Shown here in pieces: positions 52,960 to 62,021 of a stretch of 64,000 nt of DNA (position 1 is its first letter; each line of letters opens with the position of its first letter). The stretch is from positions 1-64,000 of the forward strand of contig JAJZMF010000045.1 in NCBI GenBank assembly GCA_021850325.1. The letters run 5' to 3'. Source of the stretch: Actinomycetes bacterium (GTDB taxonomy: Bacteria; Actinomycetota; Acidimicrobiia; Acidimicrobiales; Palsa-688). A program made the translations under genes and the position numbers. The notes beneath the pieces were generated by a model that was not told the DNA's origin, did no database searches, and saw only the letters and a list, made by a program, of their open reading frames with translations.

Positions 52960-54456
52960 ATGCGTGCTGAAGTGCTGAACACGGACCAGGCGCACTCGGC
53001 CTCCGAGGCTCAGACCGTGCTGGTCACCGGTGCAACCGGCTACGTGGGCGGCCGGCTGGTCCCCGCCCTGCTAGCCACCGGGCGTGCCCGGGTGCGCTGC
53101 CTGGCCCGGACACCGGCGAAGCTCGGTGCCGCCCCCTGGCGGTCCGAGGTGGAGGTCGTGGCCGGCAATGTGGGCGGCGACCTCAGCGCCGCCCTCCGGG
53201 GCGTCAGCACGCTGGTGTACCTGGTCCACTCGATCGGGCAAGGTGACGACTGGGCGGGACGCGAGGTGGCCGACGCCCGGAACGTGGCGGAGCAGGCCCG
53301 ACGGGCCGGCGTCACCAGGACCGTCTACCTGGGAGGGCTCGGCCGCGACAGCGACGACCTCTCGCTGCACCTGCGCAGCCGGCACGAGGTCGGCCGCGTC
53401 CTGGCCGATAGCGGCACCCCGGTCATCGAGCTCCGGGCCGGTGTCGTCATCGGCTCGGGCTCGGCGAGCTTCGAGATGCTGCGCTACCTGGTCGAGGTCC
53501 TCCCCGTCATGGTCACACCTCGGTGGGTGGCCACGAGGTGCCAGCCCATTGCCATAAAGGACATCGTCGCCTACCTGGAACGGGCGGTGCTGGACGTGAC
53601 GGCCCCGGCCGGCGTGTACGAGGTCGGCGGCCCTGACGTGGTGTCGTACGCGGAGATGATGGAGGCCTACGCCCGCGCTGCAGGCCTGGCCCGCCGCCGG
53701 CTCGTCTCCGTGCCCCTGCTCACTCCGAGCCTCTCCTCCCACTGGGTGGGCCTCGTCACCCCCGTGCCGGTGCCTCTGGCCAGAGAACTGGTGGAGAGCC
53801 TGGTGAACGAGGTAGTGGTCGGGGACGACAGGGCGGAGGCGACCTTCGGGGTACGTCCCATGGGCTTGGACGAGGCCATCAGGCGGGCCTTGGCGGCGGT
53901 GGAGCGGGGCAACGTGCCGACTACCTGGTCCGACGCCGACCTGGTGCACTTTGCCCCCGTCACCACCGACCCCCAGTGGTCCGGGGGCACGATGCTGTCG
54001 GACCTGAGGGAGGCGACGGCAGAGGCGCCCCCCGAGGCGGTGTACGAGACGGTTTCGGGCATCGGCGGCGCCCGGGGCTGGTACAGCGGGGAGATCCTGT
54101 GGCAGGTGCGGGGCCTGCTGGACAAGCTCGTCGGTGGCCCTGGCCTGCGCAAGGGCCGCAAGCGTGCCATCGCCGTAGGCGACGCCATCGACTTCTGGCG
54201 GGTCGAGGAGCTCGACCCCCCGAGGCGCGTCCGGCTGCGGGCCGAGATGGTCCTGCCCGGGCAGGCCTGGCTCACCTGGGACCTCGAGCCCTCCGGTCAG
54301 GGCACCCTGGTCAGGCAGACCGCTACGTTCCGCCCTCGGGGACTGTGGGGCCGCGCCTACTGGCTCGGCGTGGCGCCTTTTCACCGCTTCGTCTTCCCGG
54401 GGATGCTGGCCGGCATCGTGGCCGATGCCGAGTCACGGGTGCCGAAGGGCCGGTGA
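52960..54456 (+). CDS. NAD(P)-binding SDR with C-terminal DUF2867 domain
   Basis: A 498-aa protein. The N-terminal atypical SDR domain (about 18-300) begins TVLVTGATGYVGGRLVPALL and continues with LVYLVHSIGQGDDW, GVTRTVYLGGLG and GVYEVGGPDVVSYAEMMEAY. The C-terminal domain (about 340-495) is DUF2867: EAVYETVSGIGGARGWY, GDAIDFWRVEELDPPRRVRL and GQAWLTWDLEP. This two-domain layout is common in Actinobacteria with no fixed function. The catalytic Tyr-x-x-x-Lys pair is not evident, as in atypical SDRs. ATG at 52960 has AGAGGG upstream. Confidence 0.9.
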   Translation: MRAEVLNTDQAHSASEAQTVLVTGATGYVGGRLVPALLATGRARVRCLARTPAKLGAAPWRSEVEVVAGNVGGDLSAALRGVSTLVYLVHSIGQGDDWAGREVADARNVAEQARRAGVTRTVYLGGLGRDSDDLSLHLRSRHEVGRVLADSGTPVIELRAGVVIGSGSASFEMLRYLVEVLPVMVTPRWVATRCQPIAIKDIVAYLERAVLDVTAPAGVYEVGGPDVVSYAEMMEAYARAAGLARRRLVSVPLLTPSLSSHWVGLVTPVPVPLARELVESLVNEVVVGDDRAEATFGVRPMGLDEAIRRALAAVERGNVPTTWSDADLVHFAPVTTDPQWSGGTMLSDLREATAEAPPEAVYETVSGIGGARGWYSGEILWQVRGLLDKLVGGPGLRKGRKRAIAVGDAIDFWRVEELDPPRRVRLRAEMVLPGQAWLTWDLEPSGQGTLVRQTATFRPRGLWGRAYWLGVAPFHRFVFPGMLAGIVADAESRVPKGR

Positions 54457-54589
54457 GCACGGGCGGCGCCAGGAGGAAGGACGCCCGCAGAGAGGACGCC
54501 TGCAAAAAGGGCCTCCGAGCAGCCCGTCTGGCGACCGGGCCCGCCGCTGGCCGATCGTGTCCATGAGAGACCGCCAAAGGGAGGCCGGG

Positions 54590-56071
54590 ATGGGGACAAC
54601 CACGGGACAGAGGTCGGGCGACGGCGCCGCACAGGGCACCGTCGGCACGCCGAGCGAGATAGGGGGGGTCGGGACGGCTGCCGTGGAGCGCTTCCTGCGC
54701 TCGCTCGAGCAGGAGGGCATCGGCCCCCACGGCATGGTGTTGCTGCGCAACGGCCAGGAGGTGGCCAAGGCGTCGTGGGCCCCCTACGACCCCGGGGCTC
54801 CCCACCTCATGTTCTCGGTGAGCAAGAGCTTCACCTCCACGGCCGTGGGCCTGGCGGTGGGAGAGGGCAGGCTGGCCCTGGACGAGGAGGTGCTCGATGT
54901 CCTCCCCACCTACGCCAGCCGGCTGGCGCGGGACAACGTGAGGGGGATGCAGGTCAGGCACCTGCTCTCCATGAGCACCGGCCACGACACCGACACCATG
55001 GCCCTGATGCGGGCCCTGCCCGAGGACGACTGGGTGCGCATCTTCGTCGAAGCGCCGGTGCTGTACCGTCCGGGCACCCACTGGCTCTACAACTCCGGGG
55101 CCAGCTTCGTGCTCTCAGCCATGGTGCAGGCCCGGACCGGCCGGACGGTGGTCGACTACCTGCGGCCCCGGCTGTTCGAGCCCCTCGGCTTCGAGGACGT
55201 CCAGTGGACGGCCAACCCGCGCGGTCTGAGCCTGGGAGGATCCGGGCTACGGGTGCGCGTCGCGGAGCTCGCCCGCTTCGGCCAGCTCTACCTCCAGGAC
55301 GGGGTATGGGAGGGGCGCCGGTTGCTCCCCGAGGGATGGGTGGCACAGGCAACCGCTCACCACGCAGTCAACGGCGACCCGACGACCCTCGACGACTGGC
55401 AGCAGGGTTACGGCTACCAGTTCTGGCGCTGTCGCAACGGGGCGTACAGGGCGGACGGCGCCTTCGGGCAGTTCTGCATCGTGCACCCGGCCAAGCAGCT
55501 CGTGCTGGCCCTCACGAGCGGGAGCGAGCGCAACAAGCGGGTCATGGAGCTGTTCTGGGAGCACCTCTTCCCCGGTGCCAGCGACCTGGACGGGCCCGCT
55601 CCGAGCTTCGCCGGGGCACCCCTTCAGCACCTGGGCTCGCTCCCTGTACCCGATGCAGCCGACGTGACAGCCGACGACATCACCTGGCTGGAGGGCCGTG
55701 AGCTCGAGCTGCCCCCCAACCTGCTGCGCTTGCGCAGTTTCGCGCTCCGCTTCAGTACCGGCGCCTGCGTGTTCATCGGGACCGACGAGGACGGCGCCCG
55801 GCATGAGGTGAGGTGCGGGCGCGGGGAGTGGGTGCCGGGACGGACCTCCCTCTGGGAGTGCGAGGAGCCGGCCGTACCGGTCGAGCTCACGGCGAGGGCG
55901 GGGATGGACCGCGACGGGGCGTTCGTCATGGCGTGGCAGTACTCGGAGACACCCTTCCGCAGGACGCTGCGCGTCCAGCGCGGGGCCGGGGGGACAGTGG
56001 TCGACTTCGACCTCGACCTCCCCTTCTGGGCCGAGCACAAGATCAGCGCCCGTCTCGCCCCCGGCGCCTGA
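54590..56071 (+). CDS. class-C beta-lactamase-family serine hydrolase
   Basis: A 493-aa protein. The penicillin-binding fold is shown by HLMFSVSKSFTSTAVGLAVG with SxxK (SVSK), YNSGASF in the YxN position, and a likely HxG-type third motif in RADGAFGQFCIV. The C-terminal 120 residues form an extra beta-rich domain. No signal peptide is visible, so it may be a cytosolic esterase or peptidase and not a resistance enzyme. ATG at 54590 has GGGAGG upstream. It is convergent with the ROK kinase gene. Confidence 0.85.
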   Translation: MGTTTGQRSGDGAAQGTVGTPSEIGGVGTAAVERFLRSLEQEGIGPHGMVLLRNGQEVAKASWAPYDPGAPHLMFSVSKSFTSTAVGLAVGEGRLALDEEVLDVLPTYASRLARDNVRGMQVRHLLSMSTGHDTDTMALMRALPEDDWVRIFVEAPVLYRPGTHWLYNSGASFVLSAMVQARTGRTVVDYLRPRLFEPLGFEDVQWTANPRGLSLGGSGLRVRVAELARFGQLYLQDGVWEGRRLLPEGWVAQATAHHAVNGDPTTLDDWQQGYGYQFWRCRNGAYRADGAFGQFCIVHPAKQLVLALTSGSERNKRVMELFWEHLFPGASDLDGPAPSFAGAPLQHLGSLPVPDAADVTADDITWLEGRELELPPNLLRLRSFALRFSTGACVFIGTDEDGARHEVRCGRGEWVPGRTSLWECEEPAVPVELTARAGMDRDGAFVMAWQYSETPFRRTLRVQRGAGGTVVDFDLDLPFWAEHKISARLAPGA

Positions 56072-56084
56072 ACTACTGCGGGCA

Positions 56085-56108
56085 GGCGCCGGAGCGGCCC
56101 CCGGCGCC
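56085..56108. terminator. convergent-gene hairpin
   Basis: GGCGCCGG (56085-56092) and CCGGCGCC (56101-56108) form an 8-bp perfect stem with an 8-nt loop, in the 45-bp gap between the convergent hydrolase and ROK kinase genes. It is shorter than the other terminator-like hairpins here. Confidence 0.5.
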
Positions 56109-56116
56109 ACCGCCCG

Positions 56117-57061
56117 TCAAGGTGGCCCGCCCGCCCCCCCGAGCAGGGCCCATGCGGCGGAGGCGGCACCTGCGCACCCCGACCATGGGCCCAACGCCGC
56201 GAGGTGGAGCGGTGCCACCACGTGGAAGGGCCGGGCCTGGCTCTCCAGGCTGGCCCGCAGGGGCGCGAGCAAGGTGTCTCCCGCCCCGGCCAGGCCGCCA
56301 CCGATCACTATCGAGGCCGGGTCGAGCATGGTCGTGGCGTGCAGCAGGCCGGCAGCCAGGCCGTCCACGGCGGCCTGCCAGATCCCGGCGGCGGCGGAGG
56401 ACCCGCTCCGGGCGAGGGCGACGATCTTGTCCGCCGCCAGCGCGGCGCCGCTCACCTCTGCCCAACGAGCCTCCAGCGCAGCGGCCGACATGACGGTCTG
56501 CAGGCACCCACTGGCACCGCAGGCGCAGGTACGGCCCGGGTACTCGACCCGGAGGTGGCCGATCTCCCCTGCCTGTCCGTGGGCCCCGCTGAAGAGCCGC
56601 CCGCCGTCGACGATCGCCCCTCCGATGCCCGTGCCCAGAGAGACGTAGAGGAAGTTGGCGACGCCGACGGCGCAGCCTGAACGCCCTTCGCCCAGGGCAC
56701 CGGCCTGAGCGTCGTTGAGCACGGTCAGCGGTACGCCGAGGCGCCCGACGAGCGAAGGCACAACCTCAACCTTTTCCCAACCGAGGTTCACGGAGGTGAC
56801 GCTTCCGTCCGGGCCCACGGTGCCCGGCACCGCCACCCCTGCTGCCTGCACCAGGGCACCCGGCCTGTGCAGGAGGTCCAGCGCCACCTCCTGTACCGCC
56901 CGCAGGGCGGCCTGCCCCCCGTGCTCCCGGCGCGTGGGCACCCGCGCCTCGTGCACCCGGGTACCGTGGTGGTCCACCACGGCTGCCTTTATTGTGCTGG
57001 CACCGACATCGAGTGCCAGGACGGCCGGTGGCACCGCCTCGGCGGCGCCGCCGCTGGACAT
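56117..57061 (-). CDS. ROK-family sugar kinase
   Basis: A 314-aa protein. ATP motif LALDVGASTIKAAVVD; VPGTVGPDGSVTSVNLGWEK; catalytic Asp in TVLNDAQAGALGE; SLGTGIGGAIVDGG; GEIGHLRVE and the zinc-binding CACGASGCLQT. These are typical of ROK gluco/allo/N-acetylhexosamine kinases. ATG at 57061 is used, but GTG at 57082 or a TTG overlapping the ROK repressor stop would be equally near. Last gene of the ABC/ROK operon. Confidence 0.92.
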   Translation of the reverse strand: MSSGGAAEAVPPAVLALDVGASTIKAAVVDHHGTRVHEARVPTRREHGGQAALRAVQEVALDLLHRPGALVQAAGVAVPGTVGPDGSVTSVNLGWEKVEVVPSLVGRLGVPLTVLNDAQAGALGEGRSGCAVGVANFLYVSLGTGIGGAIVDGGRLFSGAHGQAGEIGHLRVEYPGRTCACGASGCLQTVMSAAALEARWAEVSGAALAADKIVALARSGSSAAAGIWQAAVDGLAAGLLHATTMLDPASIVIGGGLAGAGDTLLAPLRASLESQARPFHVVAPLHLAALGPWSGCAGAASAAWALLGGAGGPP

Positions 57062-57090
57062 CTCGCCGACGCCGGCCGTCACGAGCTCCG

Positions 57091-58251
57091 TCAAGGTGCT
57101 CCGGCCCCGGTCAGCCGGCCCAGGATCCGGGCTGCTGCGCCCACGAGCGTGGCATCGGCACCGAGGGTCGCCACGCCGATGTCGACCGACTGGCTGGCCA
57201 TGGGCAGGCAACGCTCGTAGATGGCGGCCCGCACGGCGGCCACGAGCGGGCCCGCCTCGGACAGGATCCCGCCGAGGACCAGTACCTCGGGGTTGAAGAA
57301 GTTGACCACCACGGCCAGCACCTCGCCCAGGCGCCCGCCGGCCACCCGCACAGCTATGTTGGCGAGGGTGTCACCCCCCCGGACCCGTTCGACGAGCTCC
57401 GGCAGGCCCGAGGCCGGGTGGCCCGCCGCCGCCAGGTCCTCCAGCAGCGCCGCTCCGCTGGCAACGGTCTCCAGGCACCCGCGCTTGCCGCAGCTGCAGG
57501 GCCGGCTCTCGGGGCCCCCGCTCCCGGATATGTCGACGTGGGTGATGTCCCCGGCGGCGCCGATGGCGCCGTAGTGCAGCGACCCGCTGGCAATGACCCC
57601 GCACCCGATGCCACGGCCCACCTTGACCGCGATGAGGTGCCTCACACCATCGCGCAGGCGCCTGGCCTGGAACTCCCCGAGAGCAAGGAGGTTGGCGTCG
57701 TTGTCGACCACGGCCGGAGCGCCGAACCGCGCCGACAGCTCGTCGCCGACGGCCAGGTCGTGCCAGCCCGGCATGCGGGAGGGGCTGACGATACGGCCGG
57801 AGGAGGGGTCGACCGGGCCGGGCACCGCGATGCCGATCCCGCGCACCGTGCACCTGCCCAAGGGCTCCATGAGCCTGTCGAGGTGGGTGCAGATCTGCCC
57901 GAGCACCACGTCCGGGCCCTCCTCGAGCAGCACAGGCTCCGTCGTCACCGCCAGCGGCCGCTTGGACAGGTCCATGACCCCCAGGCGGGCGTGCCGGGAC
58001 CCCAGGTCGACGGCGAGCACCACGGACCCGGTGGAGCTGACCCTGAGCAGCCGGGGCCGCCGGCCGCCGGTCGAGGCGCCGTCGCCGACCTCCTCGACGA
58101 GGCCGTCCGCGATCAGCCTGTCGACCCTCAAGGACACAGTGGAGACAGCCACCCCGGCCAGGCGGGCCAGGTTGGTGCGCGACGTGGGCCCTGCCTCGCG
58201 CACCAGGTTGAGGATGTCCCCCGTGCTGGCGCGCCCTTCGCCTCCCCTCAT
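57091..58251 (-). CDS. ROK-family transcriptional repressor (NagC/XylR type)
   Basis: A 386-aa protein. The N-terminal winged HTH is TSRTNLARLAGVAVSTVSLR followed by VDRLIADGLVEEVGDG; the ROK domain has LAVDLGSRHARLGVMDL, GIAVPGPVDPSSGRIV, VVDNDANLLALGE, GRGIGCGVIASG and the zinc site CSCGKRGCLET. It is presumably a sugar-responsive repressor of its own operon. ATG at 58251 overlaps the stop of the double-ATPase gene by 4 bp. Confidence 0.93.
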   Translation of the reverse strand: MRGGEGRASTGDILNLVREAGPTSRTNLARLAGVAVSTVSLRVDRLIADGLVEEVGDGASTGGRRPRLLRVSSTGSVVLAVDLGSRHARLGVMDLSKRPLAVTTEPVLLEEGPDVVLGQICTHLDRLMEPLGRCTVRGIGIAVPGPVDPSSGRIVSPSRMPGWHDLAVGDELSARFGAPAVVDNDANLLALGEFQARRLRDGVRHLIAVKVGRGIGCGVIASGSLHYGAIGAAGDITHVDISGSGGPESRPCSCGKRGCLETVASGAALLEDLAAAGHPASGLPELVERVRGGDTLANIAVRVAGGRLGEVLAVVVNFFNPEVLVLGGILSEAGPLVAAVRAAIYERCLPMASQSVDIGVATLGADATLVGAAARILGRLTGAGAP

Positions 58252-60050
58252 TCGCCCCCACCCGCCTGGCCGGTGCTGCCGGCCTCGGCGCCGGGACCGG
58301 GCCCGCCCGCCAGGGCCAGGCGCTTCTGCCGGCGCTCACGTTGCTCTACCGGGTCCGGCACCGGCGCAGCCGCCACCAGACGCTGGGTGTAGGGGTCCTT
58401 CGGGTTGAAGAGGACCTCGTCACGTGTACCGAGCTCAACAAGGCGTCCCGAGTGCATGACCGCCACTCTGTCAGCCAGCAGGCTCACGACGGCGAGGTCG
58501 TGGGTGATGAAGAGGCAGCCGAACCCGAACTTGGCTTGCAGGTCGAGCAGGAGGTCGAGCACGGTCGCCTGTACCGAGACGTCCAACGCGCTTGTCGGCT
58601 CGTCGGCGACCAGCAGTTCCGGTCCCAGGGCCAGCGCCCGTGCGATGCTCACCCGCTGGCGCTGGCCTCCGGAGAGCTCATGGGGGTAGCGGTAGCGGAG
58701 GTCGGCGTCCAAGCGGACGCTCTCCAGTAGCGAGACCACCCGGGCGTCGCGCGAGCGGCGGCTGCCGGACCTGTTGACCACGAGAGGCTCGGCCACGCAC
58801 TCGGCCACGGTCATCCGGGGGTCCAAGGACGAACCCGGGTCCTGGAACACGACCGAGCAGCGCCTGCGTAGCCGTTTGAGCGACCGCCCGCTGGCCGCTG
58901 AGAGGTCCTCACCCCAGAGCCGGACGCGGCCACTGGTCGGCTTCACCAGACCCACGATGCACTTGCCGACGGTCGATTTGCCGGACCCGGACTCGCCCAC
59001 CAGCCCCAGCACCTCGCCGGGCGAGATCGAAAAGCTCACGTCGTCGACGGCCCGTAGCCGGCCCGTGGCCCGGGCCCCGAACTCGACCGTCAGGTGCTCC
59101 ACCGAGAGGACATCACCCGAACGCCGCAGGTCCGGGGCGCCGGGGACAGGGGCACGGGGCGCAGTCGGGGTGGCGCTACCGGCCGCACCAGGACGCGTGG
59201 GCACGGCGACCTCTTCCAGCAGGCGCGTCCCCCTCGGGTGGGGCTGCAGACGGGGGACGGCCGCCAGCAGGCGCTTGGTGTACGGCTCCTGGGGCCGCTC
59301 GAAGAGGTCGTCGACGGACGCCTGCTCGACGACCCGGCCGTCCTTCATGACTATGACCCGGTCGGCAATGTCGGCCACCACGCCCATGTTGTGGGTGATG
59401 ACCAGCACGGCGGTGCCCATGCGGTCGCGTATGCTCCGCAGCAGGTCGAGGATCTCGGCCTGCACGGTCACGTCGAGCGCCGTGGTTGCTTCGTCCGCGA
59501 TCAGCAACTTCGGGTCGCAGGCAATGGCGATCGCGATCATCACCCTCTGGCGGAGCCCACCCGACAGTTCGTGGGGGAACTGCCCGAGCCGGCGCCCGGC
59601 GTCCCTGATCCCGGCCAGTACCAGCAGTTCGCCGGCCCGCCTCATCGCTTCCCGTTTGGACAGTCGCCGGTCGTGCACCCGGAGGGCCTCGGCCACCTGC
59701 CACCCGATGCTGAAGGCGGGGTTGAGCGCGGTCATCGGCTCCTGGAAGACCATCGCCACCCGGGCCCCCCGCAACGCCCGGAGCCGCTCGGGGCCCAGGG
59801 ACCGGACGTCCAGGCCGTCCACCTCCACCCGCCCCTGCTGTGCGGCGTGCGGGGGCAGGAGCCCGAGGGTGGAGAGCGCAGTGACGCTCTTGCCCGAGCC
59901 GGACTCGCCTACAATGGCCACTATCTCGCCCGGGTAGACCTCGATGGTCACGTCCCTGACCGCAACCTGCTCGGCCCGGGGGCTCCTGAAGGTGACGGAG
60001 AGAGCCTCTATGCCGAGCACCCTGCGGGGGGCACCGGGTGCTGACGTCAC
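58248..60050 (-). CDS. fused double ATPase of a peptide/oligosaccharide ABC transporter (DppD-DppF type)
   Basis: A 600-aa protein of two ABC ATPase modules. Module 1: GESGSGKSV near 51, ELSGGLRQRVMIA, LLIADEATTALDV. Module 2: GESGSGKSTVGKCIVG near 347, ELSGGQRQRVSIA, LLVADEPTSALDV; both have the switch His (ITHNMGVV, ITHDLAVV). Fusion into one chain is known for this group. The C-terminus has the usual Dpp/Opp extension (VVELGTRDEVL). GTG at 60050 overlaps the permease stop by 4 bp. Confidence 0.94.
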   Translation of the reverse strand: MTSAPGAPRRVLGIEALSVTFRSPRAEQVAVRDVTIEVYPGEIVAIVGESGSGKSVTALSTLGLLPPHAAQQGRVEVDGLDVRSLGPERLRALRGARVAMVFQEPMTALNPAFSIGWQVAEALRVHDRRLSKREAMRRAGELLVLAGIRDAGRRLGQFPHELSGGLRQRVMIAIAIACDPKLLIADEATTALDVTVQAEILDLLRSIRDRMGTAVLVITHNMGVVADIADRVIVMKDGRVVEQASVDDLFERPQEPYTKRLLAAVPRLQPHPRGTRLLEEVAVPTRPGAAGSATPTAPRAPVPGAPDLRRSGDVLSVEHLTVEFGARATGRLRAVDDVSFSISPGEVLGLVGESGSGKSTVGKCIVGLVKPTSGRVRLWGEDLSAASGRSLKRLRRRCSVVFQDPGSSLDPRMTVAECVAEPLVVNRSGSRRSRDARVVSLLESVRLDADLRYRYPHELSGGQRQRVSIARALALGPELLVADEPTSALDVSVQATVLDLLLDLQAKFGFGCLFITHDLAVVSLLADRVAVMHSGRLVELGTRDEVLFNPKDPYTQRLVAAAPVPDPVEQRERRQKRLALAGGPGPGAEAGSTGQAGGGE

Positions 60051-61015
60051 GACCGCCCCTGGAGGCGTACCTCGAAGGCGTCACGCAACGCGTCCCCGAC
60101 GAAGTTGAACGCCGACACGACCAGCACGATGACCACTCCGGCCGGGATGATCATCCACCAGTAGCCGTCGTAGGTGTACTGGATGCCGTTGCTCAGCATC
60201 CCGCCCCAGTCGGTCTGGGGCTGCGGCAGTCCCAGGCCGAGGAAGCTCACGTAGGCGAGCAGCAGGATGGCATCTGCGACCTGGAACGTGGCATTGACGA
60301 TCATCGTCCCCACCACGTTGGGGACGATGTGGCGGAAGACAGCCCGCGTGGCGCCACCACCCATTGCCTTGACGACCTGCACGTAGTCCCGGGTGCGCAA
60401 CGAAACTGTCTCGGCCCGTACCAGGCGGGCCGGCACCAACCACGAGACGAGCCCGATTATCACGATCAGCATGGGCACGGTGGGCGTGACCATGGTCGCC
60501 ACCACGAGCAGGAGGAACAGGGCCGGGATGGCTATGCCGGCGTCCACGATGCGCATCATCAGGCCCTCGACCCAACCCCCCGCGTAGCCGGCCACGGCCC
60601 CCCACAGGGTCCCGAGCCAAACCGCTATGACGCCGGCGGCCAAGCCTATCTCCAGCGAGTTCCTGCCCCCGTACATGAGACGCCCCAGTATGTCGTGGCC
60701 CACGTCGTCCGTGCCCAGGAGGTGCCCGCTGTGGCCGGGTGGCAGGTCGACCTGCGCCAGGTTCACGTGGACCTGGTCGGTGTGGTAGACGAGAGGCCCC
60801 ACGAAACAGAACAGGACAAGGCCCACGATGATGCCCAGGCCGACCATGCCCAGTCGGTTGCGGGAGAAGTCACGGGCCACCCTCCGCGCCATGCCGGCAC
60901 CTCGGCCGGCCCGGTGGGCCACCGCGGGCCGTGGGGCACCGAGCTCGGGGCTGCTCCCCGCGGCCGGCACAGAGCGGTCGCCGGTGCCCGGGCCCCCGGT
61001 GGTGCCTCTGGTCAT
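60047..61015 (-). CDS. ABC permease of the DppC/OppC type
   Basis: A 322-aa protein with a 40-residue Pro/Ala/Gly-rich N-terminal tail, then six helices. HLLGTDDVGHDILGRLMYGG is the family marker, and GGGATRAVFRHIVPNVVGTM the ATPase-contact loop. It works with the DppB-type permease. Both ends overlap neighbouring genes by 4 bp. Confidence 0.94.
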   Translation of the reverse strand: MTRGTTGGPGTGDRSVPAAGSSPELGAPRPAVAHRAGRGAGMARRVARDFSRNRLGMVGLGIIVGLVLFCFVGPLVYHTDQVHVNLAQVDLPPGHSGHLLGTDDVGHDILGRLMYGGRNSLEIGLAAGVIAVWLGTLWGAVAGYAGGWVEGLMMRIVDAGIAIPALFLLLVVATMVTPTVPMLIVIIGLVSWLVPARLVRAETVSLRTRDYVQVVKAMGGGATRAVFRHIVPNVVGTMIVNATFQVADAILLLAYVSFLGLGLPQPQTDWGGMLSNGIQYTYDGYWWMIIPAGVVIVLVVSAFNFVGDALRDAFEVRLQGRS

Positions 61016-62004
61016 TTGAGGCCGCTCCGCACCCGGGGGTCAGCGACAGCCTGGGCGATGTCGGCAAGTAACGAGCCCGTCACGGTGGCCAGGGCTATGA
61101 GCAGGATCACACCGAGCAGGACCGGGTAGTCCGATGTCTGCGCCGCGTTCCAGAAGAGCAGGCCCATGCCCGGGAAGTTGAAGATCTCCTCGACCACGAT
61201 CGCTCCCGAGAACATCACCGGGACGTAGTAACCGAGCATGGCGATCACCGGGGTGAGCGAGTTGCGGAGCACGTGGATCCCGACGACCCGCCTCTCCGGG
61301 GCCCCCTTTGCCCGGGCCGTGCGGGTGTAGTCCTCCGAGAGGTTGTCGAGCACGGCGGAGCGTGTGTACCGGCTGAACACGGCGATGGTCGGCACGGCGA
61401 GGGTGACCACCGGTAGGACGAGCACGCTGGGGTGGGCCAGCAACTGCCCGAGGTTGTAGGTACCGGGTACCTGCGAGGGCAGGAGGTGCAGGTCGGCATT
61501 GAACACGATCACGAGGAGCAGGGCCAGGAAGTAGACCGGGGTGGCGTAGCCCACGAAGGCGCCGGTCGTTATCACGTAGTCGGCCAGCCGCCTGCGCCTG
61601 ATGGCCTGCCATACGCCAAGGGGCACAGCGACCACGAAGGCGACCGCGGTGGAGACGCCGGTCAGCACGAGCGTCCTCGGCAAGCGGCTGGCGATGAGGG
61701 AACCCACTGACTGGTTGAGCTTGTACGACGTCCCCAGGTTGGCATGCAGTAGGCGGGACAGGTACATCCAGTACTGCACTGGGAGCGGCTTGTCGAAGCC
61801 CTGCGCCCGGTTGAACGACGCGATCTCTGCATTGCTGGCCTGGGCACCGAGGATGCCCCGTGCCACACCCCCGGGCAGGGCGTGGAGCAGGCCGAACACG
61901 ATCAGCGTCACGAAGAACACGACCACGACGGCCTGCGCCAGACGCTTCAGCAGGAACCAGCCGAACGGGGAACGCACCCGTCCGGCCGGACCTGCAGCTG
62001 TCAC
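61012..62004 (-). CDS. ABC permease of the DppB/OppB type
   Basis: A 330-aa protein, six helices, with FVTLIVFGLLHALPGG, GQAR-equivalent RAKGAPERRVVGIHVLRNSL (ATPase-contact loop) and VVEEIFNFPGMGLLFWNA, the latter diagnostic of DppB/OppB. The start is uncertain: GTG at 62004 is taken because longer frames run into the binding-protein gene, whose stop is 17 bp upstream. No ribosome binding site is visible. Confidence 0.9.
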   Translation of the reverse strand: MTAAGPAGRVRSPFGWFLLKRLAQAVVVVFFVTLIVFGLLHALPGGVARGILGAQASNAEIASFNRAQGFDKPLPVQYWMYLSRLLHANLGTSYKLNQSVGSLIASRLPRTLVLTGVSTAVAFVVAVPLGVWQAIRRRRLADYVITTGAFVGYATPVYFLALLLVIVFNADLHLLPSQVPGTYNLGQLLAHPSVLVLPVVTLAVPTIAVFSRYTRSAVLDNLSEDYTRTARAKGAPERRVVGIHVLRNSLTPVIAMLGYYVPVMFSGAIVVEEIFNFPGMGLLFWNAAQTSDYPVLLGVILLIALATVTGSLLADIAQAVADPRVRSGLK

Positions 62005-62021
62005 GTCAGCGGTACTAACCG

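Noticed and set aside
54590-56071. Antibiotic-resistance beta-lactamase
   Set aside because: No signal peptide, an extra C-terminal domain and weak third motif fit a general serine hydrolase better.
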